Positions 42,140-50,425 of a stretch of DNA of 64,000 nucleotides are shown here, in pieces (position 1 is the stretch's first letter; each line of letters begins with the position of its first letter). The translations under genes and the position numbers were made by a program. The stretch is taken from contig NZ_AUFL01000008.1 of the NCBI RefSeq assembly GCF_000426485.1, forward strand, positions 186,001-250,000. Reading direction: 5' to 3'. The notes under the pieces were generated by a model. That model searched no databases, was not told the origin of the DNA, and was given only the letters and a program-made list of their open reading frames with translations. The DNA comes from Indolivaga capnocytophagoides DSM 22835 (lineage in GTDB: Bacteria; Bacteroidota; Bacteroidia; Bacteroidales; Dysgonomonadaceae).

Positions 42140-42262
42140 AAGGTCTCAGACCTTTTATTTATCAGTAAACGATTTTTACAAGGAAACGGGTAAACGAGTT
42201 AATATCTTTTTTATACTTGTTTACTGTATTCATTGATACTTTCTGTTACTTGTGTATTTTTA
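42140..42262 (-). repeat. Composite intergenic repeat, type B copy, minus orientation
   Basis: On the minus strand: AAGTAACAGAAAGTATCAATG, TACAGTAAACAAGTATAAAA, AACTCGTTTACCCGTTTCC, ATCGTTTACTG, and AAAAGGTCTGAGACCTTAAG at the end. The palindrome AAGGTCTCAGACCTT is at 42140-42154. It lies upstream of the sigma gene and is oriented with it. Confidence 0.65.
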
Positions 42263-42481
42263 CAACTTATATAAATCCATGATGATTGGATTTGTTTATA
42301 TCAGGCAATATTTTCATAGTACTAAGCCTTAGACTCTAGTTTTTGTTTTTCATAAAAAGGTTATTCTATCCTTAACTATTCGATAAAAACCTGAAATAGA
42401 GAACAAAGGATATTGTTTTCTGTTTTTTTCATTTATAATATGAGTTTGTTTAGTATTAGAGGTTCTTTAAAATCTATTTAG

Positions 42482-42489
42482 TATTTTTG
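42482..42489 (+). promoter_or_regulatory. Possible -7 box (TATTTTTG) for the DUF4886 gene
   Basis: Matches TAnnTTTG but lies 214 bases before the start codon, so it implies a long leader containing a composite repeat. Weak evidence without a -33 element. Confidence 0.3.
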
Positions 42490-42600
42490 ACGGCGAAGAA
42501 CACAAAGATATGCTAAATATCGAAACTACGGTTGTTCAACCGGATATTTGTATATAGCAGCACATTTTTCTTCATTAGATTATATTTATCTGATTGTATT

Positions 42601-42700
42601 AAGGTCTTAGTTGTTTTTGTTACTAATCTGTAAATAAGTAGATTAGTTGACAATTAAGTGAATCTATTTATATGTATCATTAATACTTACTATTACTTAT
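42601..42700 (-). repeat. Decayed composite intergenic repeat, minus orientation
   Basis: On the minus strand it reads AAGTAATAGTAAGTATTAATG, ATACATATAAATAG, ATTAGTAACAAAAACAAC and the half palindrome CTAAGACCTT. The palindrome is broken (only AAGGTCTTAG is left on the plus strand, 42601-42610). It ends 3 bases before the DUF4886 start codon. Confidence 0.5.
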
Positions 42701-42703
42701 ATT

Positions 42704-43546
42704 ATGTTTCATAAAATTACCTTATTATCTATTATTTTATTTATCAGTATTTCAGTTTTTTGTGTTAATGACACAATACGGGTTTTGACTATCGGTAATA
42801 GTTTCTCCGAAGACGCTGTCGAAAATAACCTCTATGATCTGGGTAAAGCCGACGGCATTACTTTTATTATAGGTAATATAATGATTGGAGGCTGTTCGCT
42901 TGAAAAGCATTGGAATAATGCCGCTAATAATCTGCCTGCTTATTCATACCGGAAAACAGAGTCCGATGGAGCGAAAAAAGTGCTTGGAGGTGCCAGATTA
43001 TCGGAAATCATTCCGAGCGAGAAGTGGGATTATATTTCATTTCAGCAAGTAAGTTCCAATACAGGTAAATATGAGACTTACTTTCCCTATCTTTCCAACC
43101 TTTTTGATTATGTAAGAACAAGGAGTTCCAATCCTGATACAAAATACATTTTGCATATGACATGGGCGTATGCAAAAGATTCAAAGCACGCCGGATTTGC
43201 GAATTACAATAATGATCAGATAAAGATGTACACAGCTATTGTTGAAACTGTAAATAAGGTCGCAGAGAAGGTCGCTATTAATATTGTGATTCCATCAGGA
43301 ACAGCAATTCAAAATGCGAGAACATCATATCTGGGAGACACTTTTTGTAGAGACGGGCATCATCTCAATTTGATTATCGGACGATATATTGCGGCATGCA
43401 CATGGTACGAAAAATTGACAGGGCGCAATGTAATAGGCAATTCATTCGCTCCGGCATCTTTGACTGAAACTGAAATTAGAATAGCTCAGGAAGCCGCTCA
43501 CAGGGCAGTCATACATCCCGATCGAATAACGGCATTTGCCGATTAA
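42704..43546 (+). CDS. DUF4886 protein, SGNH-hydrolase-like, secreted
   Basis: 280 residues with a signal peptide (hydrophobic to about residue 20, ISVFCVN). The mature start IRVLTIGNSFSEDAVENNLYDL is the DUF4886 hallmark, in which GNS replaces the GDS nucleophile block of SGNH hydrolases. ISFQQVSSNTG (block III equivalent) and DGHHLN near the C-terminus (catalytic Asp-x-x-His position) are also present. Proteins of this family are found beside Bacteroidota PULs; at least the fold and probable esterase activity are shared. It is divergent from the sigma/PUL unit and may belong to it functionally, but nothing proves this. Confidence 0.78.
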   Translation: MFHKITLLSIILFISISVFCVNDTIRVLTIGNSFSEDAVENNLYDLGKADGITFIIGNIMIGGCSLEKHWNNAANNLPAYSYRKTESDGAKKVLGGARLSEIIPSEKWDYISFQQVSSNTGKYETYFPYLSNLFDYVRTRSSNPDTKYILHMTWAYAKDSKHAGFANYNNDQIKMYTAIVETVNKVAEKVAINIVIPSGTAIQNARTSYLGDTFCRDGHHLNLIIGRYIAACTWYEKLTGRNVIGNSFAPASLTETEIRIAQEAAHRAVIHPDRITAFAD

Positions 43547-43623
43547 CGGATAAATTAGCCTGAAACACGATTGAATTAATAGAAAGTTTATATCTTAGCA
43601 TCTGTCATAGATAAAACAACAAT

Positions 43624-44808
43624 ATGCAAATATTTGAAACGTACTACAAAAACATATATCAATTGCTTGATTATGAAGATTACTCAGGACTTCTGAAGCG
43701 ATTGATTGATTTAACTCTGGATACAGAAGATCTTGTATATTATAAGAAAATGCATGATTTGCTTGACTGGCTGGAGAGCAATCAGAAGAATATTTCTGAA
43801 ATTCAGGTTAAGTTCAGATCGATGCTCGAAGAGCTAAAAGATGTCTTGAGCAGAAAAGAGATAAAGAAACGTGATACACTCCTTGAAATAAAAGATCTGA
43901 CGAAGGGATATTTAAATTCGTCATTTTCTTTAGGTCCTATTTCGTTATCAGTATCGGAAGGTGAGATAATCGGATTGGTTGGTGAGAATGGAAATGGAAA
44001 AACCACCCTGTTACGGTCTTTGTGCCGGGAGTTGGAGATTACCGGAGGAACTATCAATTATAATTTTCCGAGTAAAGATAATTACGATCTGCGCACTCAA
44101 TTGGTATATATTCCTCAGAGAACAAAAGACTGGCATGGCTCACTTTTAACCAATTTGCAATTTACGGCATCGTCTTATGGTATTCGTGGAGAAGAAAATG
44201 AATACTTGGTTCAGCTGGTTATTGCTCGTATGGGATTAAGAGCATATCGTCATCTTAATTGGAAAAGTTTGTCCTCGGGTTATAAGATGCGTTTCGAGCT
44301 GGCTCGTATGTTACTGCGGAAGCCTAAGCTACTGTTAATAGACGAACCTTTGGCCAATCTGGATATTCTGGCACAGCAAGTTGTTCTTGACGATTTCAGC
44401 GATATTGCTAAGTCACTTTTCCGTCCTCTGGGTATCGTTTTAAGTTCTCAACAACTTTACGAAGTTGAGAAGACATCGGATCGGGTTGTGTTTCTGAAAC
44501 AAGGAAAACCCCAAAGTATTAATTATACAAGTGCGACGGAAGGATCTGATATTCTGTCCGTTAAAGACAAGGAAGAAGCTATACCTGAACTTATTATTGA
44601 ATTTGAAAGCGATTGGGGACAGGATCTGATACGTGAGTCTTTAGCCGTTATCGGAATGGAAAGCCTTCAGCTAAAAGGAGGAACGTATGTCGCGATTTTT
44701 TCTGCAAGTGTTACTCTTAATCATTTTTTACAGCTGGTTGTAGATAAAAATATTCCTTTGAGCTATTTCAGGAATATATCTAATTCCACACGCCGTTTCT
44801 TTCTGTAA
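43624..44808 (+). CDS. ABC transporter ATP-binding protein with N-terminal helical extension
   Basis: 394 residues. Residues 1-80 form an unusual helical extension (FETYYKNIYQLLDYEDYSGLL) of unknown function. The nucleotide-binding domain (about 85-300) has Walker A GENGNGKTT (about 119-127), the signature LSSGYKMRFELARML, Walker B LLLIDEPLANLD and an H-loop-like VLSSQQL in which Gln replaces the usual His. A C-terminal ~80-residue domain resembles that of GldA/drug-exporter ATPases. It is followed 48 bases later by a membrane protein that is its likely permease. Cargo unknown. The Gln at the switch position may lower ATPase activity. Confidence 0.82.
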   Translation: MQIFETYYKNIYQLLDYEDYSGLLKRLIDLTLDTEDLVYYKKMHDLLDWLESNQKNISEIQVKFRSMLEELKDVLSRKEIKKRDTLLEIKDLTKGYLNSSFSLGPISLSVSEGEIIGLVGENGNGKTTLLRSLCRELEITGGTINYNFPSKDNYDLRTQLVYIPQRTKDWHGSLLTNLQFTASSYGIRGEENEYLVQLVIARMGLRAYRHLNWKSLSSGYKMRFELARMLLRKPKLLLIDEPLANLDILAQQVVLDDFSDIAKSLFRPLGIVLSSQQLYEVEKTSDRVVFLKQGKPQSINYTSATEGSDILSVKDKEEAIPELIIEFESDWGQDLIRESLAVIGMESLQLKGGTYVAIFSASVTLNHFLQLVVDKNIPLSYFRNISNSTRRFFL

Positions 44809-44856
44809 CTAAGGTTAAGCCCTTAATTATTCCTTTTTTACTAAAGCTTATACAAG

Positions 44857-46386
44857 ATGCTAGACAAAATACAAAAATATCTATTACTGAATCATCCGTT
44901 GCTCTGGAATATACGGATTGTACCCGTGTTGGGGTTTACAATATTGGTTAATGTCCTGTTCTTTCTTATAGGGTATTTCTCTTCTTCGATTGATTTCTCA
45001 AAGTCGAATTACTATGATGATTTTATAGATTCGGGAATTCTTTATTTTTCGATCGGTTTAATCTGTGTACTGACACTTATTATATGGCTTATATTCTATT
45101 CGAAGAATAATGCCTTCAAATCTTTTTATCCTCGGTCGGCTAAGTCCCTGTATCTTGAATGGGTATTAATATATACAATTATCTTTATGTCTATATTGCC
45201 ATTCTTTTCTCTGAATGTCGGAAGTACAATGAAAAAGCGTTCGTATGCAACCGAGAAGGAGGCTTTAAAAGCTGTCGAAACTTTGAATATGATCAAAATA
45301 CTTATTCCTACCGATAAAACTAATTATTATAGAGAATATCCGGATGAAGAAACAGCCATCATTGAGAATAAAAGAAAAACGATGTCTTTAGATTCGGCTG
45401 TGATATTAGCAGAGGGGCAAAATGTATACTATGAAAATTATCCAGATTTCGCTCAACTGTCTTTGCTTAATTATCAGGAGTATACACCTATATATGTGTC
45501 GAGCGGCTACGATCATTACGGATTAAAGAATTCGGAGACAGTAAAAGAATGGCTGAAAGGTCAGGATAAAGAAAAAATAGCTCATTTAATGGATGATTTT
45601 CTGTTATTACATACCGATCGACATCTCAAAACTAATCTGAACAGAGATTTATGGCTTAAGCTGGTTTATAATCCATCGAAATATCCGGTTGGAGATTTTA
45701 ACTTGATCAGACCTTATAATCTAGAGAATAGCGAATATAATTATAGATCTTATAATTATAAATCAAACAATAGCAATAGCTATAATAATATCGAATACTA
45801 TGTCCAATTTGAAGAATTGAAAAGTGGTTACGAAAAAGTCTTCGATGCATACGATACACCTCTTTTTAATCCTATTGCTTTGTTGATTGTTTTATGCGTA
45901 TCAGGAGGTTTTTCATTGCTTATATTTTCGTATCGTGTGACATCCGGTAAGGCATGGCTGATTGCATTTGTATCTTTAGGAATCTTCTTATTTGTTGATG
46001 GGTTGTTTTCTCTAATCTCAGGTGTCTCGGGATTTTTTGCATATCATGTTGTCTTATTGATTTTATTTGGAGTAGAACTCGCCAACATATTATCCCGAAA
46101 TTCAAATTTGCAGAATAAAGGAAGATCAAATATATATGTCAACCATTTATTGTGGTTTATACCGGCTGTACCTGCCATTCTGTTCTTTTTTGTTTATTCG
46201 ATATGCAGTTCCGGATGCTATGACAGTGATGGAATTAATCAGAATACGCTGGGTTGTATATGGTATCGTTTTATGGATGATCATATCGCTGAATTTGTAT
46301 TAGGTAATGTTTGCTTGACATTTGTATCGATGTGGTTTTTTATTCGTTATGTGTTACTTCGATGGAAAAGTTTGTCCGAAGAATAA
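44857..46386 (+). CDS. Multi-pass membrane protein, probable permease partner of the ABC ATPase
   Basis: 509 residues. Three membrane helices near the N-terminus (about 20-43, 65-86, 107-127) are followed by a large extracytoplasmic domain (about 128-345), rich in Tyr, Asn and charged residues (e.g. SEYNYRSYNYKSNNSNSYNN). About four further helices follow (about 346-365, 370-420, 440-458, 485-503). I recognise no named domain. The layout, with an outer domain between helix groups, recalls ABC-2-type exporters, and the gene follows the ATPase directly. A single pair without other partners suggests an exporter or lipoprotein/lipid-handling complex specific to Bacteroidota. Confidence 0.6.
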   Translation: MLDKIQKYLLLNHPLLWNIRIVPVLGFTILVNVLFFLIGYFSSSIDFSKSNYYDDFIDSGILYFSIGLICVLTLIIWLIFYSKNNAFKSFYPRSAKSLYLEWVLIYTIIFMSILPFFSLNVGSTMKKRSYATEKEALKAVETLNMIKILIPTDKTNYYREYPDEETAIIENKRKTMSLDSAVILAEGQNVYYENYPDFAQLSLLNYQEYTPIYVSSGYDHYGLKNSETVKEWLKGQDKEKIAHLMDDFLLLHTDRHLKTNLNRDLWLKLVYNPSKYPVGDFNLIRPYNLENSEYNYRSYNYKSNNSNSYNNIEYYVQFEELKSGYEKVFDAYDTPLFNPIALLIVLCVSGGFSLLIFSYRVTSGKAWLIAFVSLGIFLFVDGLFSLISGVSGFFAYHVVLLILFGVELANILSRNSNLQNKGRSNIYVNHLLWFIPAVPAILFFFVYSICSSGCYDSDGINQNTLGCIWYRFMDDHIAEFVLGNVCLTFVSMWFFIRYVLLRWKSLSEE

Positions 46387-46410
46387 TTTGATGTTAAAAG
46401 GCTCTGTATA

Positions 46411-46451
46411 TAATTATAAAACCCGCACTACAAATGCGGGTTTTATAATTA
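46411..46451. terminator. Terminator after the ABC pair
   Basis: TAATTATAAAACCCGCA (46411-46427), loop CTACAAA and TGCGGGTTTTATAATTA (46435-46451) form a perfect 17-bp stem with a T-run in the right arm. It lies 25 bases after the membrane-protein stop. Confidence 0.85.
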
Positions 46452-46473
46452 CAATAGCTAACTTTGAGGCATT

Positions 46474-46556
46474 AAAGCCGTAGGCTTTCTTATTGGCTTT
46501 ATCCGTATACTTATTGTAGTTCGTTTTCGTTTTGAAATACAATATTAAATACTTTC
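46474..46556 (-). repeat. Composite intergenic repeat, minus orientation, with GC-changed palindrome
   Basis: The palindrome AAAGCCGTAGGCTTT (46474-46488, arms AAAGCC/GGCTTT) lies at one end and TTAAATACTTTC (minus strand GAAAGTATTTAA) at the other. The arm sequence differs from AAGGTC/GACCTT but still pairs perfectly. It ends 38 bases before the serine dehydratase start codon. Confidence 0.55.
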
Positions 46557-46594
46557 AGCTCATATAATTTTCGAAAAAATAATAATAATGTTAT

Positions 46595-47800
46595 ATGCAA
46601 TCGATTAGGAAAATATTTAAAATAGGCTTTGGTCCGTCAAGCAGCCATACTATGGGACCAAGTAATGCTGCTAAAATCTTTAAGGAGCGAAATCCTAAGG
46701 CCGATTCATATACGGTTGATTTGTATGGCAGTTTGGCGGCAACCGGAAAAGGGCATATGACTGATGTTGCTATAGCCGAAATGTTTGCTCCGAAATCCGT
46801 AGAAATAAAGTGGATACCTGAAAAAGAATTGCCTTTTCATCCGAATGGGATGATCTTGAGGTCTTTATCCTCTGATAAAGATATACTTGATACCTGGACA
46901 ATATATAGTATAGGAGGAGGTGATCTGGCTGATGAAAAAACAAAAATATCTGTTCAGCCGATTTATGACAAACATACGATGAAACAAATTCTCGATTGGA
47001 CTCATAAAACAGGAAAAACATTTTGGGAATATGTCGAAGAGACAGAAGGTACCGAGATATTTGATTATCTGAATGATGTGTGGACTGTAATGAAGGCTGC
47101 TATTAGAAACGGCATAGAAGAAGAAGGGATCTTACCCGGTGGACTAGGTTTGCAACGGAAGGCTTCATCTTATTTTGTTAAGGCGAAGGGATACAATGGT
47201 TCAATGATGAGCCGTGCTTTGCTTTTTTCGTATGCACTGGCTATGTCCGAAACAAATGCTTCCGGAGGAAAGGTCGTAACTGCTCCTACTTGTGGTTCGT
47301 GTGGAGTGTTACCTGCTGTTTTATATCATCTGCATAGCAGTCATCACAATGTAAGTGACAAGAAAATTCTGAGAGCTTTGGCTACGGCCGGTCTAATCGG
47401 TAATATAGTTAAAGAGAACGCATCCGTTTCGGGAGCAGAGGTCGGATGTCAAGGTGAAATCGGAGTGGCATGTGCAATGGCTGCGGCTGCCGGTGCACAG
47501 CTTTTCGGTGGAACCACCTCCCAGATTGAATATGCAGCCGAAATGGGACTCGAGCATCATTTAGGCTTGACTTGCGATCCCATCTGTGGGTTAGTACAGG
47601 TTCCTTGTATTGAAAGGAATGCTTTTGCTGCGGTACGTGCTCTGGATTCGTGCTCTTATGCCATGCTTTCGGATGGAAAGCATCTGGTCAGTTTCGATAA
47701 AGTGGTTCGTACAATGAAAGAAACCGGACACGATTTACCCAGCCTATATAAAGAGACATCGCATGGCGGATTAGCAAAAAATATAAATAATGAAGATTGA
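46595..47800 (+). CDS. sdaA: L-serine ammonia-lyase, iron-sulfur type, single chain
   Basis: 401 residues combining both domains of the [4Fe-4S] serine dehydratase. The N-terminal beta domain has FGPSSSHTMGPSNAA (13-27). The catalytic alpha domain has VTAPTCGSCGVLPAVLYH (about 229-246), GCQGEIGVACAMAAAAGA and LTCDPICGLVQVPCIERN, whose cysteines include the cluster ligands. It converts L-serine to pyruvate and ammonia in the cytoplasm and is oxygen-sensitive. It stands alone between two terminators with a composite repeat in its leader. The length is about 55 residues below the E. coli enzyme, but all key motifs are present. Confidence 0.95.
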   Translation: MQSIRKIFKIGFGPSSSHTMGPSNAAKIFKERNPKADSYTVDLYGSLAATGKGHMTDVAIAEMFAPKSVEIKWIPEKELPFHPNGMILRSLSSDKDILDTWTIYSIGGGDLADEKTKISVQPIYDKHTMKQILDWTHKTGKTFWEYVEETEGTEIFDYLNDVWTVMKAAIRNGIEEEGILPGGLGLQRKASSYFVKAKGYNGSMMSRALLFSYALAMSETNASGGKVVTAPTCGSCGVLPAVLYHLHSSHHNVSDKKILRALATAGLIGNIVKENASVSGAEVGCQGEIGVACAMAAAAGAQLFGGTTSQIEYAAEMGLEHHLGLTCDPICGLVQVPCIERNAFAAVRALDSCSYAMLSDGKHLVSFDKVVRTMKETGHDLPSLYKETSHGGLAKNINNED

Positions 47801-47813
47801 GTTTGTGCTAATA

Positions 47814-47850
47814 TACAAAAAAGAGAGTTTTATTAACTCTCTTTTTTGTA
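47814..47850. terminator. Bidirectional terminator between sdaA and the facing gene
   Basis: TACAAAAAAGAGAGTT paired with AACTCTCTTTTTTGTA around a short loop. Runs of A and T on either side serve both the serine dehydratase gene and the facing minus-strand gene. Confidence 0.88.
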
Positions 47851-47870
47851 TATAATATTCTATACTTTAT

Positions 47871-48455
47871 TTATTCAGCATCTACCCCAAAACTCGAAAT
47901 TATTGTTGCTTTTTCATCCAAAGCGTTAGGGTTCATAGTCACAATACCGAATTCCCCAGTTCTGTTTTCAGTGATGGTAATCAGATAAGAACTTGTTCCA
48001 TACTTTTTTGCTGTAAAAGGTAATTCTTGTAAATTGTTTTTTGATGCTCCTCCAAAAGTAGAAACAGAAGCAAGTTCAGCAGTTCTTTCTTTTTTCTTCG
48101 ATTCAAGTTGGAATATTTTAATAAAAGCTAAAGGATCGGTATGATTGTCCGCCGCTTTGATAATAAAACGGATTTTGTCCGATTCTTTGGCTCTTACTCC
48201 TGCGCAACAGCCTGCGATTTTCATTTTTGTTTTTACATTGCCTATTCCGACGATATACAGGCTGGCTCCGGCTTTAGTCTTTGTTTGTACTGGTGATTTT
48301 TCCAAGGCTTCGGTTGTATTATCAGCTCGGATAATAACGACCTCTCCTATAAATTCGGGTTCGGAAATCGAACTTATGTCCTGAGAATAAAGATTAGTGA
48401 AAGAGAAAGCTGAGACAAGTAAAAAAGATAAGATTGTTTTTCTAAATGTTTTCAT
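47871..48455 (-). CDS. Secreted protein of unknown function
   Basis: 194 residues with a signal peptide (MKTFRKTILSFLLVSAFSFTNLYSQ, cleavage near 25). The mature protein appears all-beta: SEPEFIGEVVIIRADNT, ASLYIVGIGNVKTKMKIAGCCAGVRAKES, DKIRFIIKAADNHTDPLAFIKIFQL and a last part FGIVTMNPNALDEKATIISSFGVD. A CC pair (about 83-84) could bind metal or form a disulfide. Similar small proteins occur as hypothetical proteins in Bacteroidales; I can give no function. It is a single gene with no operon partners. Confidence 0.65.
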   Translation of the reverse strand: MKTFRKTILSFLLVSAFSFTNLYSQDISSISEPEFIGEVVIIRADNTTEALEKSPVQTKTKAGASLYIVGIGNVKTKMKIAGCCAGVRAKESDKIRFIIKAADNHTDPLAFIKIFQLESKKKERTAELASVSTFGGASKNNLQELPFTAKKYGTSSYLITITENRTGEFGIVTMNPNALDEKATIISSFGVDAE

Positions 48456-48885
48456 AATAATTCCATTTGTATTTTAATTAGTGCTATATATATGTAGTGT
48501 TAAAATGTAAAGTGCAAATATAAATAAATAATCAAATGTGTAGGTGTTTAGATGTTATATTTTCTTTTTGAAAATATAATGTTATTTGGATTGGGCTTTA
48601 TTTGTTGTTGATAAAGATAATAAATTTTATAAAAAGACATATAATAAGTTCTGCTTATTAAATAAAAGGATGCTTTTTTTGTTTATTAGCTTATAAAAAC
48701 TACTTGTAATCTTCAGTTTGTTAAGTCTGTTTAACAAAAAGACTGTATTTTGCGCTCCTGGTTTGACAGCGTGTGACATATTGATAAAATATATGGCTTG
48801 ATAGATGGTTTTTGAAAGTGTTTTGTTTATATTTGTAAGAGAAATGTAACGAAATGTCATTTTTATAGATCCTAAATAACTAAAG
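48456..48885. other. Intergenic region upstream of the nuo operon
   Basis: 430 AT-rich bases between two divergent units. The only feature I can support is the TATATTTG box at 48828-48835. A minus-strand open frame over 48627-48995 runs into nuoA, has no signal or family look and is rejected. Confidence 0.5.
48828..48835 (+). promoter_or_regulatory. Probable -7 box (TATATTTG) of the nuo operon
   Basis: Exact match to TAnnTTTG, 50 bases before the nuoA ATG at 48886. No clear -33 element at the usual distance. Confidence 0.55.
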
Positions 48886-49254
48886 ATGGAATCAAACTTA
48901 TTTGACTTTGTTCCTATCCTAATGCAGGTAGCGTTTTCTGCGGTCTTCGTTTTCGGAACAATTTTAGTTTCAAATTTTTTAGGTCCAAAACACAAAGCCT
49001 CAAGAAAAAATCAAAATTTTGAGTGCGGTCTGGAGCCGATTGGCAATGCCCGGACTCCATTCGCTGTTAAGTATTTTCTTGTAGCTATTCTTTTTGTGCT
49101 TTTCGATATAGAAATTATTTTCATGTATCCTTGGGCTATTAATTATAAAGAAATCGGATTGAGTGGTTTGTTGAAGATGGGAGGCTTTATAGCTATGCTT
49201 CTTGTCGGATACCTTTATATTGTTAAACGTAAAGCCCTCAATTGGGAAAGATAG
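48886..49254 (+). CDS. nuoA: NADH-quinone oxidoreductase subunit A
   Basis: 122 residues with three membrane helices (about 8-28, 62-82, 91-113). It carries the NuoA hallmarks: FECGLEPIGNARTPFAVKYFLVAILFVLFDIEIIFMYPWA, with the conserved loop Cys and the quinone-site glutamates/aspartate. It sits next to the quinone chamber of complex I in the inner membrane. First gene of a 14-gene operon in the usual order A to N. The stop overlaps a degenerate palindrome. Confidence 0.97.
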   Translation: MESNLFDFVPILMQVAFSAVFVFGTILVSNFLGPKHKASRKNQNFECGLEPIGNARTPFAVKYFLVAILFVLFDIEIIFMYPWAINYKEIGLSGLLKMGGFIAMLLVGYLYIVKRKALNWER

Positions 49255-49267
49255 GGGCGCAGACCCT
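49253..49267. repeat. Degenerate palindrome AGGGGCGCAGACCCT after nuoA
   Basis: Arms AGGG and CCCT with imperfect inner pairs; overlaps the nuoA stop codon. Orientation resembles AGGGTCTCAGACCCT, the reverse form of the family. Confidence 0.45.
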
Positions 49268-49322
49268 TTTGTTATTATATCGTTAAGATATATCTTTTTC
49301 GGCAACTAAAGCAGGTTTAACC

Positions 49323-49877
49323 ATGAGTGATTCAACTAATAAAATAAATATAGCTCCGGCTCCGGATGGTTATTCGGGCAGTGGTTTCTTTGCCACTAAG
49401 TTCGATTATGTGATCGGTTTGGCTAGGGCAAATTCTCTGTGGCCATTGCCATTTGCTACATCTTGTTGTGGTATAGAATTTATGGCAACCATGGCGTCTA
49501 CATACGATATGGGGCGTTTCGGTGCAGAGCGTAACAGTTTTTCTCCTCGTCAGGCAGATATGCTGTTAGTGATGGGCACTATCTCTAAAAAGATGGCGCC
49601 TATTTTGCGTCATGTATATGAGCAAATGGCTGAACCCAAATGGGTGATTGCCGTTGGTGCTTGTGCTTCTTCCGGAGGAGTATTCGATACTTATTCGGTA
49701 CTACAGGGCATAGATAAAGTAATTCCGGTAGATGTATATGTGCCGGGTTGTCCGCCTCGTCCCGAACAAATCCTGGATGGCGTTATGCAATTGCAAGAGA
49801 TTGTAAAAAGCGAATCGATCCATAGAAGAGGTTCGGAAAAATATCAGGAATTATTGGAATCATATAAATTTGAATAA
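49323..49877 (+). CDS. nuoB: NADH-quinone oxidoreductase subunit B
   Basis: 184 residues. It binds the terminal iron-sulfur cluster N2 that reduces quinone. The four ligands lie in ATSCCGIEF (tandem Cys), VGACASSGG and VPGCPPRP. The N-terminal ~15 residues extend beyond the core. The stop codon overlaps the next gene: nuoB ends at 49877 and nuoC starts with the same base, a translational coupling arrangement. Confidence 0.98.
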   Translation: MSDSTNKINIAPAPDGYSGSGFFATKFDYVIGLARANSLWPLPFATSCCGIEFMATMASTYDMGRFGAERNSFSPRQADMLLVMGTISKKMAPILRHVYEQMAEPKWVIAVGACASSGGVFDTYSVLQGIDKVIPVDVYVPGCPPRPEQILDGVMQLQEIVKSESIHRRGSEKYQELLESYKFE

Positions 49878-50416
49878 TGTCACTAGAAATTACAGATATT
49901 CAAAATAGAATCAGTAGTCGTTTCGGAGAAGAAGTGTTAAACTTCAGGATGGAACGGGATATTCTTACGTTTGATGCAACTTCATCGGTAATAAAAGAAG
50001 TAATCAGGTTTATGAAAGAAGATGAAGTTTTACGCTTTAATTTCTTGACGGATCTTTGTGGAGTACATTATCCTGATAATGAAGTGAAAGCTCAGTTTGC
50101 TGTAGTGTATCTTCTTCATAACTGGATTGATAATGTACGGGTAAGAGTTAAAACATTCCTTTCGGCAGATAAAGTTGAAGTTGATACCGTTTCGGATATT
50201 TTTGCATCAGCTAACTGGATGGAGCGTGAAACTTATGATTTCTATGGCGTTGTGTTTCAAGGGCACCCAAAGCTTAAGCGTATATTGAATGACGAAGGGA
50301 TGATTTCATTCCCCATGAGAAAAGAATATCCGCTGGAAGATTCGGGGCGTACCGATAAAGATGACCGTTTCTTTGGTCGTACACCAGATAATTATGATCC
50401 AAATACTAATAAATAA
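49877..50416 (+). CDS. nuoC: NADH-quinone oxidoreductase subunit C
   Basis: 179 residues, the 30-kDa subunit, separate from nuoD (in Bacteroides and E. coli nuoC and nuoD are fused). The family signature is ANWMERETYDFYGVVFQGHPKLKRIL with the conserved E-R-E-x-x-D-x-x-G. The C-terminal MRKEYPLED is also typical. It is part of the peripheral arm that joins the quinone module. It starts within the nuoB stop and ends 9 bases before nuoD, with half a palindrome in between. Confidence 0.97.
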   Translation: MSLEITDIQNRISSRFGEEVLNFRMERDILTFDATSSVIKEVIRFMKEDEVLRFNFLTDLCGVHYPDNEVKAQFAVVYLLHNWIDNVRVRVKTFLSADKVEVDTVSDIFASANWMERETYDFYGVVFQGHPKLKRILNDEGMISFPMRKEYPLEDSGRTDKDDRFFGRTPDNYDPNTNK

Positions 50417-50425
50417 GGTCTCAGA
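50415..50425. repeat. Half palindrome AAGGTCTCAGA at the nuoC-nuoD junction
   Basis: Matches the first 11 bases of AAGGTCTCAGACCTT; the second arm is replaced by the nuoD ATG (50426). It overlaps the nuoC stop. Probably a decayed or invaded copy. Confidence 0.4.

Larger units (their letters stand above)
42106..42703. other. Long divergent intergenic region between the sigma gene and the DUF4886 gene
   Basis: About 600 bases with no credible frame. It contains two inverted composite repeats (42140-42262 and 42601-42700) and a TATTTTTG promoter box on the plus strand (42482-42489). A CAAAGATA on the plus strand (42503-42510) is a possible -7 box for the sigma gene on the minus strand. Nothing else is recognised in 42263-42480. 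Confidence 0.5.

Noticed and set aside
48627-48995. A 122-codon minus-strand open frame overlapping nuoA
   Set aside because: It runs over the nuoA coding start, has low-complexity AT-rich composition and no family resemblance, and conflicts with the nuo promoter.
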